DNA of 64,000 nt from Lota lota (taxonomy: Eukaryota > Chordata > Actinopteri > Gadiformes > Lotidae), in the NCBI GenBank assembly GCA_026745465.1, contig JACYXH010000350.1:313501-377500 (forward strand), in the 5' to 3' direction. A program made the position numbers and the translations under genes. Below the pieces are notes generated by a model. That model saw nothing but the letters and a program-made list of their open reading frames with translations, had not been told where the DNA came from and did not search any database. The first letter of the stretch is position 1; every line of letters begins with the position of its first letter. This document shows, one piece after another, positions 1-14,466 of this stretch.

Positions 1-305
1 ACTGTCCGCAGCCTACCTGGGGCAACCCCCCCCCCCCCCACATGGATGTATCCAAAAACAACCAATCAATCTGTGACTTATTCAACGATCGTTGACCAGT
101 AGGAAAAAAAAAGCTTTTTAAAGCTAACTTCTCGACGTAGCTGTTATGGGTTTCATATTGACCAATAAATAGATGATGGGTGAACATCAATAAATGAATA
201 GACAGCCAGCAGAAGTCCAAAGAAACACACACTCATCCGCTGCATCCTCTTGACCCCACCTCCTTCTCCCTCCCCCATCCCTCTCACCTCCTTCGCCTCC
301 CCCAG

Positions 306-911
306 CCTAAGGTGGAGTGGCTGAAGAACCAGATGGTGATCGGCGATGACCCCAAGTACCGGCAGATCTCCAACCAAGGCGTGTGTTCTCTGGAGATCCG
401 CAAGCCCTGCACCTATGACGGGGGCGTCTACACCTGCAGAGCCAAGAACGAGCAGGGAGTGGCCACGGTCAGCTGCAAGCTGGAGGTCAAACGTACGTAT
501 CTGCGTGCAGACAACGCAGTCCGCAGGGGCCCTCCGGGTCAAACCTGGGAGCAAACATAGCATGGACATCATCGTCAATGTCCTTAAAGTATTGTATGGA
601 AAATAACTCCAACGTATGGAAAATATATTGTATAGAAAGTAATATTAATGAAATAGGAATCCTTTACAAATAATTACTTTTTAAGATATTACGATTTTTC
701 TTTAAAATAGCCAATGTGACCCCATTGAATATAGAATAGATCTATGCATGTTCAGACCTGTAATGTAACCGGTGCACAGCTGGATAAAGCACCCCAAAGT
801 TCATGGAAATCAGACATTATGGGTATATCTCTAGCAGCTACTGTCATAAAACTGTTATATTTGTCTCCAACAGAGGTCAATATTGCTGAGGCTGACAAGG
901 AGAAAGAATAA
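306..911 (+). CDS. Myosin-binding protein C/H-family gene, last two coding exons (partial)
   Basis: Two exons are seen: 306-492, after a CCCAG acceptor and ending before GTACGT, and 874-911 (coding part), after CTCCAACAG. They join in phase 1 and end at TAA 909-911. The first exon encodes the end of an I-set Ig domain with WLKNQMVIGDDP, LEIRKP and YDGGVYTCRA. This is the typical last (C10-like) domain of myosin-binding proteins C and H, which binds the thick filament in striated muscle. The final exon adds a short acidic/basic tail ending DKEKE. Whether this is MyBP-H or a MyBP-C paralogue cannot be settled from one domain. Upstream exons lie outside the window. The family call is firm, the paralogue is not. 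Confidence 0.8.
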
Positions 912-1564
912 ACTAACACCCACATACCCAGAGGTAAGGAACAGGGACTGTTTCTTTGTCTAGACTAAGTAGAAGTTATTTACTTATTAGTTTTTCACTG
1001 AATCTCTAGCTGTGACTTCACAGTTAATTTTTCTGGGGGCACCATAATTCATATTCATGAGCTGAGGTTTGAGTCACAAGTACAACCTACGTTCATTTAG
1101 GTGAAAGGAAGGTGGAGAAGTGCAATGTGCAACTAGGGCGTTCACACAAAACCCTGTGGTTAGCTTGACATGCATTTATCAAAAAGCATGTTTTAATATT
1201 AAGAGAGAGAGAGACAGAGCGTTAGAGAGAGAGTAAGAGAGTGAAAATGTTGGACCTTCAATTCCGGGCCCACTTTAAGTTTGAAGACCCTTTTTAATAT
1301 ACAAATAAAAAAGATAAAGATAAAAGAATTATGTCACTCACACGGAAAACATGAAAAAGAAAGACTTTCCGTATTACTTTTTATTGTATTACACTCTGCT
1401 CTGCTTGACCTCCTTCTGGGCAACCTTCCCTCCTTGTACCGTCATACCTGCGACCTCCTGCCTTCCTCTAGAAAGTGGTAGCACAGGAACAAGGTGATCG
1501 CATTACACACCTGACCTGAGTCTGTTTCTCCCTGTCATCAGTCACTGTCAGACCCTATAACACA

Positions 1565-1667
1565 GTGTGTGCGTGTGTGTGCGTGTGTGTGTGTGTTAGG
1601 GAGGTGGGGTTGCAGGGTATGTCAAGGTCTTACAGGACGCAGCCCTACATGGGACCAAAGGCTGTGT

Positions 1668-1698
<31 letters not shown>

Positions 1699-1702
1699 GG
1701 GG
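1565..1702. repeat. TG microsatellites and a poly-G run
   Basis: Interrupted (TG)n at about 1565-1595 and 1664-1681, the latter running straight into about 20 G at 1682-1702. They lie in the predicted 3' UTR intron. Another (TG)n lies at about 2131-2154. Confidence 0.8.
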
Positions 1703-1966
1703 CTAGGGGGTGATGTCAGCCTTAGTTTCTATAAATGTCTCCATACTATCCGTATGCAGTCGGCCAAACTCTTCACATTACCATGAGTCAGCAGGCACAG
1801 CAGATGCCTCCTGGACGCAAGGGAGAGAGTGGGCGAAAAGTGTGACATGCACACACGCACACAAGATACCCTCTGCTGCGAGACACCGAGCAGTTCCTGT
1901 AACACTGATGCACACGCACTGATGCACACGTTAAAAAACATGTGTTGATTTTGTCTGTCCCTGCAG

Positions 1967-2430
1967 TGCTTTGAAAAAACCAGCCGGAGTCAAGTTGTTG
2001 TTTTAAGGTGAGCATGTCTGTGTCTTTTCCATGGCAACGTGCATTCGAGAATAAATAAATGTATCTTCTCGTAATTATGAGCGCTTTATCCAAATTATTG
2101 CGAATATGCGCATCCATACTATTCAACACTGTGTGTGTGTGTGTGTGTGTGTGTTTTCCGCTGTGGGTACATACAGAATGAAAAATAAATACTGAATTTT
2201 TCTCTCTTCCAGCCACAATCCCTGTGCGTTTCCATCCCCGAACATGTTCCCTGAAGCTGCAACTTTAAAGCATATACATTGAAAGCACAATATTTTGTAT
2301 GCATTGTTTGAAATAGGCTCTCGTGTTTCAGGGGTTTGTATTGACAGTTTGTTCATTGTGTCCCGGCTCTGGCCGTTCTCTGTTCATAATGTTTATGTAT
2401 TCTACTTAATAAAAAGCTGGACTGTCCCCA
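1967..2430 (+). other. Probable spliced 3' UTR exons of the myosin-binding-protein gene
   Basis: The stop-codon exon (874-) runs to 933, where GAG is followed by GTAAGG. A good acceptor (CTGTCCCTGCAG) opens 1967-2007, which ends before GTGAGC. Another (TCTCTCTTCCAG) opens an exon at 2213, followed by a polyadenylation signal AATAAA at 2408-2413. This gives three untranslated pieces after the stop. This is inference from splice signals only. Confidence 0.45.
2408..2413 (+). terminator. Polyadenylation signal, myosin-binding-protein gene
   Basis: AATAAA in an otherwise non-coding stretch about 200 bases after the last predicted UTR acceptor. It is the best candidate 3' end for the gene entering from the left. 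Confidence 0.5.
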
Positions 2431-5004
2431 TGGACTGTTGCGAAGAATTGATTCAATATTAAACGTTATTAAAGCTATACTTTGTTTTTCAACTCACTCA
2501 CATTTCCCATCAGTTATTTTCTATGTTCCTGTTTTCGGTTGGCATAATCAAACATATATTTATTTCATCACCTACAATATGATATAATGTAACGTACTGT
2601 ACTAATATTCACAAAAATAGGATATAACAAAATAAGTTCTGAACTTTTCTGTAAATGCAGATGTAGAAGTTAGTGGAAAACAACATGGGTGTTCAGATAC
2701 CTGATTACACTCTCTCTTTCTCTGTTCCTGTATTGCTTGCACTCTGACCTCAGTATAAAGTATTGACCTATCAAGTAAGTCCATCACACAGTGTGGTATT
2801 CATAGTCTAACTGTTGGTGCTGTTACTGTCTTAAACCAGGTGCCAATCTCTGTCAAGCTTCTTTATCAGCTCCACAGTTCTGAGTTTGAATTCAAAGTTA
2901 ATATGACATGAATGTGGTTAGAACGTCTTTCTCTTTGTGCTTTTTGCAGATGTGTTTGTCTCTTACTTTTAACATTTACATCTGCAAATGTATTGCCTCA
3001 TGCGTAAAGTTAATCCTCATACTTGTCCCCATATTGAATATTACAACTAGGCTGTTTATGTCACGGCTGTAAACATTCAGATCCTAATGCAGCATCTCCA
3101 TGATGTGGTCCACATCCACATCACTTGTCTTTTTTAATACATATTATTATCGCTTTCATGCATTTGAAGGTACAGACAAGACAAATAATAATAACACAGA
3201 GCTATCCGGTCTGCAAAAGAAGGATCCATCACGCGGATTGTGCAGATCTGCAACACATATATTCTGAGGGGTTCCTCATTTTGAGGGTACGGTATGCATG
3301 GTGGTTTACCATTGCAGTGTTCTACTTTGCCATTTTGATGCGCAAGCCATCTGTTTTGCAATGGTATGATGTCATACCATTACCATACCATGTAATGACA
3401 GTTTGACCAAAGAAGCAGACCAGAGTCAACCATGTTATCAGAATGAGGGAATTGTTGGTAGGAGTGTGTAGTGAAGCAAATATGCTCAACAAAAACAACT
3501 ATTGATTGACAAAATAAAGACATTCACATACATTGAATTGATCTGCATTTCACTGATAGGCTGATCTGACACAAAATGACAGGTTTTTGTGTCACTTGTT
3601 CAGAATACCACAACAAATGTAACCTGCTTGATTTAAAGGGTATTGTGAACAATCTGGTCAGTGACACCATTTTGGGTCCTCACCAGTTTGGACCCCGTTT
3701 TTTAGGTTATAAACAAGAACCGATTGTAGGTTTATAAACCGAGGTCATTTATAATGAAAAAGATAGTATTACACAATCTAAGGAAGATCAATGTGCGCAT
3801 GGGTAATATTCGTATGACGTAAGCTATCTTCCTGTGTAGGTTTTGTGGTGGTTTGTGGTGGTTTGTTCTTCATTGTTTCTTCTGAAAATCCCTTTCATAT
3901 GGTATATTTGTTTAATAACTCAACAAAGGCAACCCAAGTCTTTTCACTTTACAAGTTTACCCCATTTCAAAGTAATCTTACTCTTAACTGGTAGAGTTCA
4001 ATCTGAATAGAAAGTATATCTGAATTCACATTAACATATTTATTACTTTTTAAATAGGTATAATATTTAGGTTAATTTATAGGAAAACTTTATTTTTACT
4101 TGTAGGCCTAATGTTTCCATAGACTCTCAAGAATGGGCTTCAATGTCTTACTCAAATATTCACATACACACACTGCTTCAGACAAAATGACACATTTCAA
4201 GGAGACAGGAAGTGGTGGCTGTGGTGTATTCAGAAATGAAACTTGTAGCATGCTTTATGGTGCGTTCATTTCCTTTAGCAACAAGAGACACAAACATTAT
4301 GCACATTTGAGATTCATACCGGTCTGCACAGTCTCTGTACTGTAACATCAACCTAAACCTCACTGCCAGCTAAAACAAGAAATGGAGCTAATTGAACTCT
4401 TCTGCATTATATGTGAGTTATTCTATGGTTTTATTCACACAAAAAACTGACACTTTCTACTTTTCCACTCCAACTGACTTTTGTTCTTGCCTTAACAAAT
4501 CAGTTGGAACACAATTGATGGATGTAGATTGTGTTGTAATGTACGCATATGTGTTGCAGAAATCGAGGCATGTAGTGGTTGTTATGGACATTTCTTGAAT
4601 AATGACAACAGACTGAGTTTATATATTGCAATATAGGAGAAACAAGTTCACTGGCAATTCAGAAAAGTCTCTCTCAACGCATGTATCGCATTTATACAGT
4701 ATACCGTTTGATTTCATTGGCATCAATGATATCTGTATTTCATAGTTCACATAATTGGCCAGTGCTAGTTGGCCAGTGATGAATCCGGGCACTCCTCTTA
4801 TGCAGGAATTCCCTGCAGCATACTTCCTAATTTGGGCCATGACTATAAACTGACCAATTGTAAAGGATTAACTATTACATCAAGCATTATAGCACATTAT
4901 GCTGAGATTGCCATTAGGCCTACATGATACACATGTTACAGTATTTCCTTGTCAACTAAAATCCTTGTACTTGAATCTGAATCTTGCTCCTGTCTTTCCA
5001 CCAG
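2431..5004. other. Intergenic stretch, no gene recognised
   Basis: AT-rich sequence without convincing exons, domains or RNA genes on either strand. The open frames here are short and unlike any family I recognise. Confidence 0.5.
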
Positions 5005-5040
5005 GTTTCACCGCCCTGTGTAGTGCTATTGGTGAATCCG
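5005..5040 (+). other. Candidate small exon (possible FcRL leader exon)
   Basis: A 36-nt segment is flanked by a strong acceptor (TGTCTTTCCACCAG) and a strong donor (GTAAGAAT). It is open in phase 1-1 and reads G-FTALCSAIGES-G. Fc-receptor-family genes use a tiny second leader exon of this kind in the same phase, and the first Ig exon of the downstream gene also starts in phase 1. I found no convincing ATG leader exon to pair with it. Speculative. Confidence 0.2.
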
Positions 5041-5689
5041 GTAAGAATGTTAAAAATAAATTATTTAGGAAATGTAGGCTTTTCTCTGATTTTACATAGT
5101 AGGAATAGATTCTGTGATTGATTTTAGAGTGTAAATTAACCCCCTGTTTCAGCTGGAATTCGAACATTCTGGAATTTAATAAAATGCTTTTGGGCTGAGA
5201 GTTCTAGGAAAGTGGGGGTGTGTTATCGCCATGGTTACACATCCTTAATGCGTGCCAACGGCCCAAATGTAGCACCTGTAGAGAATTCATCAACGGAAAG
5301 TTGCTATGGGTCGTAACCAATGTTCACAAATGCTTATTCCTCATAATAATAAACAAATAAAATGATTCCACATTTATAATATGTACCCTTTATTTAACTA
5401 TATGAATTACTGTATCAATGAACTAAAGATACAATAAGTGCTGGTTATCGATTTAGTTATGACTTTACTTTAATAATAACTACATTCAACCACAAAAACC
5501 TCAACCATTCATTCATTTCAAAGTATTATATAAAATGTTATATTACACTGTTTTTGTTGTTATACGAGTGATTATTGCTGGGAATTTGTTTCTGTTCTGT
5601 GTACTTAATATACTTGACTGCACTCCCCACTCCAGCTGAGTTTATTGCTTTGCAATTGCTCAAACATTTTCAGGTCCAGGTTTGCAAGA

Positions 5690-5717
5690 GGGGGGGGGGG
5701 GGGGGGGGGGGGGGGGG
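5690..5717. repeat. Poly-G tract
   Basis: 28 consecutive G. A second, shorter G run lies at about 5976-5992 just after a TG run. Confidence 0.9.
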
Positions 5718-6029
5718 CTCAGGTACCGCACACAGCATCTGAGCTGAAAAGACAGCGTAGCAAAAAAGAACGCTCTGTGAAACTTAATCCACAGAGCGTT
5801 GTTATGCATTTTACTCAGTCAATTGGTGACCCAGTAAAAACTAAATTTGGGAAAGGTTGGATTAGACTAAAGAAGCAATATTTGTACATGAAAACATTAC
5901 TAGGACTGTCTGACTGTTAATAATTGTGTCAAACCTGCACGTAATTTTTACTAATACTCTATAGTGTGTGTGTGTGGGGGGGGGGGGGGGGGGCAACACA
6001 CACTAGAGTAGTTAGAAGACAGAGATAGA

Positions 6030-6030
<1 letters not shown>

Positions 6031-6089
<59 letters not shown>

Positions 6090-6108
6090 AAGAGAGAGCG
6101 AGAGATAG
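6031..6108. repeat. GA-rich microsatellite
   Basis: (AG)n with a few interruptions, continuing as imperfect GA-rich sequence to about 6175. The Ser/Leu-rich open frames on the minus strand here are repeat artefacts. Confidence 0.9.
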
Positions 6109-6298
6109 GGAGGGGTAGAAAGAGGTTGTGAGACTGAGAGAAAGGTAGAGAGAGCTAGAGAGAGAGGGGTAGATAGAGTGTGCGGTAGAGCTAGTGAGAT
6201 GTGATACATTCCAACACATACTAGTAGTGTGACAATATATGGCTACTGTTTTCTCATGGGTGACTTGAGGTTTGTGTGAAAACTAATATATAAGCAGC

Positions 6299-7923
<1,625 letters not shown>

Positions 7924-8220
7924 AGATTTCCGTTCCATCGGTGGCTCTCCTGACACCATGGCCTGCTGTCTTCACCTCTGAGAAAGTGGAGCTGAGCTGT
8001 GGGATACAGGACAGCCCAGGCAACTGGACCTATACTTGGTACAGAGGAGGACAGGAGGTGGCGGTGCAGGGAATAGATGTCTCTGTTAGGTCAAACGTAT
8101 CCTCTCTCGTGATTAGCTCTGCTAAACCGGAGCATGCGGGAGAGTACACCTGTACTGGAAAACACAAGGGCAGCCTTGTTGGGTCCAAACCCAGCAACAA
8201 ACTCTCCTTAGAGGTCAATG
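7924..8220 (+). CDS. FcRL copy 1, Ig exon A1
   Basis: First Ig exon seen. Acceptor CATGCAG, donor GTGAGT, 99 codons, phase 1-1. Unlike the following A exons its upstream intron is not the shared repeat sequence, so it marks the left edge of the amplified array. It carries an NWT sequon before the TWYR motif. Confidence 0.75.
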
Positions 8221-10598
8221 GTGAGTTATTGCTAATGTTAATTCTGAATGCAGAAATTAATTGTTAGTTGTAGGTGTTACAGCAGCAACATTGACAAGAC
8301 AGTTAAAATAATTATTATAATTATAATAAAACAAAAACACAAAGAAAATCTAAATTTATATATATTAATATGAATGAAAAGTAACAGCGATATGTATGCA
8401 TGTATGTGCAAAATATGTATTTACATAATATCTTATTTTTTATTTTATTTTATTTAAATCAGATGACATTCAATAAATTATATTGCATTTATTAAATTCA
8501 AATGTAATTAAATTGATTCAATTGAATGTACTACATGTATTAACATTTGTTAAACAGTCCAAATTTGGGCGACAGACCAAGGCTTACCTTACAGAAGGAT
8601 TCTGGTTTTGAGCAGTTGTATGTTGGGGAGTCTGTGTCCCTTAGCTGCCAAGTGAATGTTTCCTCTAGATGGGAATATCGTTGGTACAAAGATGGAGGTC
8701 AACTCCCTTCTGCTGGCTAGCAGTTTTACAAGGCCTTTGTTAAATTGTCCCTTTTGGACAACAGACCCAGTCCTACCTTAAAAAAGGAACCTTGTTTTGG
8801 GCAGTTGTATGTTGGGCTTATGGTAGAAACATTGTGTTAAGTTATGTTATAAACATTTGTTAAAAAAATATATATATGGTTGCGCAATATTTGCATTCCG
8901 AAAATTTGAAATGACAATTTGAAATGAATGACGCCAATGTTTTAATAAAGGGACGGTCATATGGATGAAAAATTACTTCAAAGAAAAGCCGATCAACAGA
9001 GCTGCCTAATGTTTACAGTTATACATACAAATGTTGGCTTGTCTGCAGAGATTCCCGTTCCATCGGCGGCTCTCCTGACACCATGGTCTGCTGTCTTCAC
9101 CTCTGAGAAAGTGGAGCTGAGCTGTGGGATGCAGGACAGCCCAGACCACTGGACCTATACTTGGTACAGAGGAGGACAGGAGGTGGCGGTGCAGGGACCA
9201 GATGTCTCTGTTAGGTCAAACGGATCCTCTCTCATGATTAGCTCTGCTAAACCGGAGCATGCGGGAGAGTACACCTGTGCTGGACAACTCAAGGGCAGAC
9301 CTGTTGTGTCCAAACCCAGCAACAAACGCTCCTTAGAGGTCAATGGTGAGTTATTGCTAATGTTATTTTTGAATGCAGAAATTAATTGTTAGTTGTAGGT
9401 GTTTCAGCAGCAACATTGATAAGACAGTTAAAATAATTATTATAATTATAATAAAACAAAAAAACAAAACAAATCTAAATTATATATATATATATATATA
9501 TTAAGATGAATGAAAAGTGAAGTAACAGCGATATGTATGCATCTATGTGCAAAATATGTATTTACATAGTATTTTATTTTATTTATATCAGATGACATTC
9601 AATGAATTATATTGCATTTATTCAATTCAAATGTAATTAAATTGATTCAATTGAATGTACTACATGTATTAACATTTGTTAAACCGTCCAATTTTGGGCG
9701 ACAGACCAAGGCTTACCTTACAGAAGGATTCTGGTTTTGAGCAGTTGTATGTTGGGGAGTCTGTGTCCCTTAGCTGCCAAGTGAATGTTTCCTCTAGATG
9801 GGAATATCGTTGGTACAAAGATGGAGGTCAACTCCCTTCTGCTGGCTAGCAGTTTTACAAGGCCTTTGTTAAATTGTCCCTTTTGGACAACAGACCCAGC
9901 CCTACCTTAAAAAAGGAACCTTGTTTTGGGCAGTTGTATGTTGGGCTTATGGTAGAAACATTGTGTTAAGTTATGTTATAAACATTTGTTAAAAAATATA
10001 TATATGGTTGCACAATATTTGCATTCCGAAAATTTGAAATGACAATTTGAAATGAATGACGCCAATGTTTTAATAAAGGGACGGTCATATGGATGAAAAA
10101 TTACTTCAAAGAAAAGCCGATCAACAGAGCTGCCTAATGTTTACAGTTATACATACAAATGTTGGCTTGTCTGCAGAGATTCCCGTTCCATCGGTGGCTC
10201 TCCACACACCATGGTCTGCTGTCTTCACCTCTGAGAAAGTGGAGCTGAGCTGTGGGATGCAGGACAGCCCAGACCACTGGACCTATACTTGGTACAGAGG
10301 AGGACAGGAGGTGGCGGTGCAGGGGCCAGATGTCTCTGGTAGGCCAGACGGATCCTATCTCATGATTAGCTCTGCTAAACCGGAGCATGCGGGAGAGTAC
10401 ACCTGTACTGGAAAACTCAAGGGCAGACCTGTTGTGTCCAAACCCAGCAACAAACGCTCCTTAGAGGTCAATGGTGAGTTATTGCTAATGTTAATTTTGA
10501 ATGCAGAAATGTATTGTTAATTGTAGGTGTTACAGCAGCAACATTGACAAGACAGTTAAAATAATTATTATAATTATAATAAATAAATAAAAAAATCT

Positions 10599-10646
<48 letters not shown>

Positions 10647-13600
10647 GATGAATGAAAAGTGAAGTAACAGCGATATGTATGCATCTATGTGCAAAATATG
10701 TATTTACATAGTATTTTATTTTATTTATATCAGATGACATTCAATGAATTATATTACATGTTTTCAATTCAAATGTAATTAAATTAAATTGATTCAATTG
10801 AATGTACTACATGTATTAACATTTGTTAAACCGTCCAAATTTGGGCGACAGACCAAGGCTTACCTTACAGAAGGATTCTGGTTTTGAGCAGTTGTATGTT
10901 GGGGAGTCTGTGTCCCTTAGCTGCCAAGTGAATGTTTCCTCTAGATGGGAATATCGTTGGTACAAAGATGGAGGTCAACTCCCTTCTGCTGGCTAGCAGT
11001 TTTACAAGGCCTTTGTTAAATTGTCCCTTTTGGACAACAGACCCAGCCCTACCTTAAAAAAGGAACCTTGTTTTGGGCAGTTGTATGTTGGGCTTATGGT
11101 AGAAACATTGTGTTAAGTTATGTTATAAACATTTGTTAAAAAATATATATATGGTTGCACAATATTTGCATTCCGAAAATTTGAAATGACAATTTGAAAT
11201 GAATGACGCCAATGTTTTAATAAAGGGACGGTCATATAGATGAAAAATTACTTCAAAGAAAAGCCGATCAACAGAGCTGCCTAATGTTTACAGTTATACA
11301 TACAAATGTTGGCTTGTCTGCAGAGATTCCCGTTCCATCGGTGGCTCTCCACACACCATGGTCTGCTGTCTTCACCTCTGAGAAAGTGGAGCTGAGCTGT
11401 GGGATGCAGGACAGCCCAGACCGCTGGAACTATACTTGGTACAGAGGAGGACAGGAGGTGGTGGTGCAGGTACCAGATGTCTCAGTTAGGCCAGGCGGAT
11501 CCTATCTCACGATTAGCTCTGCTAAACCGGAGCATGCGGGAGAGTACACCTGTGCTGGACAACTCAAGGGCAGACCTGTTGTGTCCAAACCCAGCAACAA
11601 ACTCTCCTTAGAGGTCAATGGTGAGTTATTGCTAATTGTTAATTTTGAATGCAGAAATTAATTGTTAGTTGTAGGTGTTACAGCAGCAACATTGACAAGA
11701 CAGTTAAAATAATTATTATAATTATAATAAATAAATAAAAAAATCTAAATTATATATATATATATATATATTAAGATGAATGAAAAGTGAAGTAACAGCG
11801 ATATGTATGCATCTATGTGCAAAATATGTATTTACATAGTATTTTATTTTATTTATATCAGATGACATTCAATGAATTATATTACATGTTTTCAATTCAA
11901 ATGTAATTAAATTAAATTGATTCAATTGAATGTACTACATGTATTAACATTTGGTATACAGTCCAATTTTGGGCGACAGACCAAGGCTTACCTTACAGAA
12001 GGATTCTGGTTTTGAGCAGTTGTATGTTGGGGAGTCTGTGTCCCTTAGCTGCCAAGTGAATGTTTCCTCTAGATGGGAATATCGTTGGTACAAAGATGGA
12101 GGTCAACTCCCTTCTGCTGGCTAGCAGTTTTACAAGGCCTTTGTTAAATTGTCCCTTTTGGACAACAGACCCAGCCCTACCTTAAAAAAGGAACCTTGTT
12201 TTGGGCAGTTGAATGTTGGGCTTAGGGTAGAAACATTGTGTTAAGTTATGTTATAAACATTTGTTAAAAAATATATATATGGTTGCCCAATATTTGCATT
12301 CCGAAAATTTGAAATGACAATTTGAAATGAATGACGCCAATGTTTTAATAAAGGGACGGTCATACGGATGAAAAATTACTTCAAAGAAAAGCCGATCAAC
12401 AGAGCTGCCTAATGTTTACAGTTATACATACAAATGTTGGCTTGTCTGCAGAGATTCCCGTTCCATCGGTGGCTCTCCACACACCATGGTCTGCTGTCTT
12501 CACCTCTGAGAAAGTAAAGCTGAGCTGTGGGATGCAGGACAGCCCAGACCGCTGGAACTATACTTGGTACAGAGGAGGACAGGAGGTGGCGGTGCAGGGG
12601 CCAGATGTCTCTGTTAGGCCAGGCGGATCCTATCTCATGATTAGCTCTGCTAAACCGGAGCATGCGGGAGAGTACACCTGTGCTGGACAACTCAAGGGCA
12701 GACCTGTTGTGTCCAAACCCAGCAACAAACGCTCCTTAGAGGTCAATGGTGAGTTATAGCTAATGTTAATTTTGAATGCAGAAATTATTTGTTAGTTGTA
12801 GGTGTTACAGCAGCAACATTGACAAGACAGTTAAAATAATAAGTATAATTATAATGAAACAAAAACACAAAGAAAATCAAAAGTATACATATATTAAGAT
12901 GAATGAAAAGTGAAGTAACAGCGATATGTATGCATCTATGTGCAAAATATGTATTTACATAGTTTCTTATTTTTCTATTTTATTTTTAGTTAAATCAGAT
13001 GACATTCAATGAATTATATTGCATTTATTCAATTCAAATGTAATTAAATTGATTAAATTGAATGTACTAAATATAGTAACATTTGTTAAACTGTCAATTT
13101 TGGGCGACAGACCAAGGCTTACCTTACAGAAGGAATCTGGTTTTGAGCAGTTGTATGTTGGGGAGTCTGTGTCCCTTAGCTGCCAAGTGAATGTTTCCTC
13201 TAGATGGGAATATCGTTGGTATAAAGATGGAGGTCAACTCCCTTCTGCTGGCTAGCAGTTTTACAAGGCCTTTGTTAAATTGTCCCTTTTGGACAACAGA
13301 CCCAGCCCTACCTTAAATAATGAACCTTGTTTTGGGCAGTTGTATGTTGGGCCTATGGTAGAAACATTGTGTTAAGTTAAGTTATAAATATTTGTAAAAA
13401 AAATACAAATATAAGGTGGCACAATATTTGCATTACGAAATTTGAAATTAATATTTGAAATGAATGACGTCAACATTTCAATGAAGGGAAGGTCTAATTG
13501 ATGAAAAATAACTTCAAAGAAAAGCCGATCAACAGAGCTACCCAATGATTACAGTTATACATAAAGGTGTTGCTTTTGTCTTTGTTTGCCACTGCTTTTC

Positions 13601-14431
13601 TCTGTACGTATGTGGATTTTCCTTCTCTAAAAGGCAACTGTTGTCTCTCTCTCTCTCGTCCAGATATTCCCAAACCAACCATAAAGCTAAACACACCTTG
13701 GCCCCAGGTGTTCTGCACTGAGAGGGTGGAGCTGGACTGCAGAGTGGAGGGCAGCTCTGAATGGAGGTACATATGGTACAGAGATAGCAAGGAGATCCAG
13801 GCTGGCGATGGGGTTCTGGCCACTGACGGAACTACCCGGTCCTTCCCAGCTGCTTTAACGATACACGCTGGAAAGTACATGTGTAAAGGACAGCATAAGA
13901 GCAGGGCTCTGACCACTTACAAAATAAGTGATGAACTTACCCTCAAAGTCAACGGTGAGTCCACGGTTTGTTTAGGTGTTTCAAAAACAAAAGAGGAATC
14001 CACTGTACGACATGTCATCATGCCACTTAATTACATGAAAAGTTTTATTCAATTCTGATCATATTTAGTTCAAGTAACTGAAATAAATATTTTTCCTTTT
14101 AGACGACAGACACAGTTTTATGTTGGGCCTGTAGTAGTAACTGTGTTAAGTTATTTTAGAAATATTTGTAAAACAAAGAAATATAAGGTTTTATATATTT
14201 AATATTTGCATTACACAAATTGGAAATGACTATTGGAAATAAATTATGTCAAAGTATTAATAGAGGCAAGGTCATATCAATGACAAATATCCTAAAAGAT
14301 AAGCAGATATTGCTACTGCTCATTATGAATACAGAAATAAATTGTTATTTGTAGGTCTTACAGCAGCAACATTGACAAGACAGTTAAAATAATTATTATA
14401 ATTATAATAAAACAAAAACACAAAATAATCT

Positions 14432-14466
<35 letters not shown>

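Larger units (their letters stand above)
7924..13255 (+). repeat. Tandem array of ~1.13-kb Ig-exon units
   Basis: Five consecutive units, each with a 297-bp A exon, a TA-rich intron, a dead half Ig exon (R1), a second short Ig relic (R2) and a conserved lead-in to the next A exon. Unit starts are 1125, 1128, 1147 and 1128 bases apart. Exons and introns are equally similar, so copies spread as whole units by unequal crossover or conversion. Two further units lie at 15091-17023 and two at 38146-40088. Confidence 0.9.
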
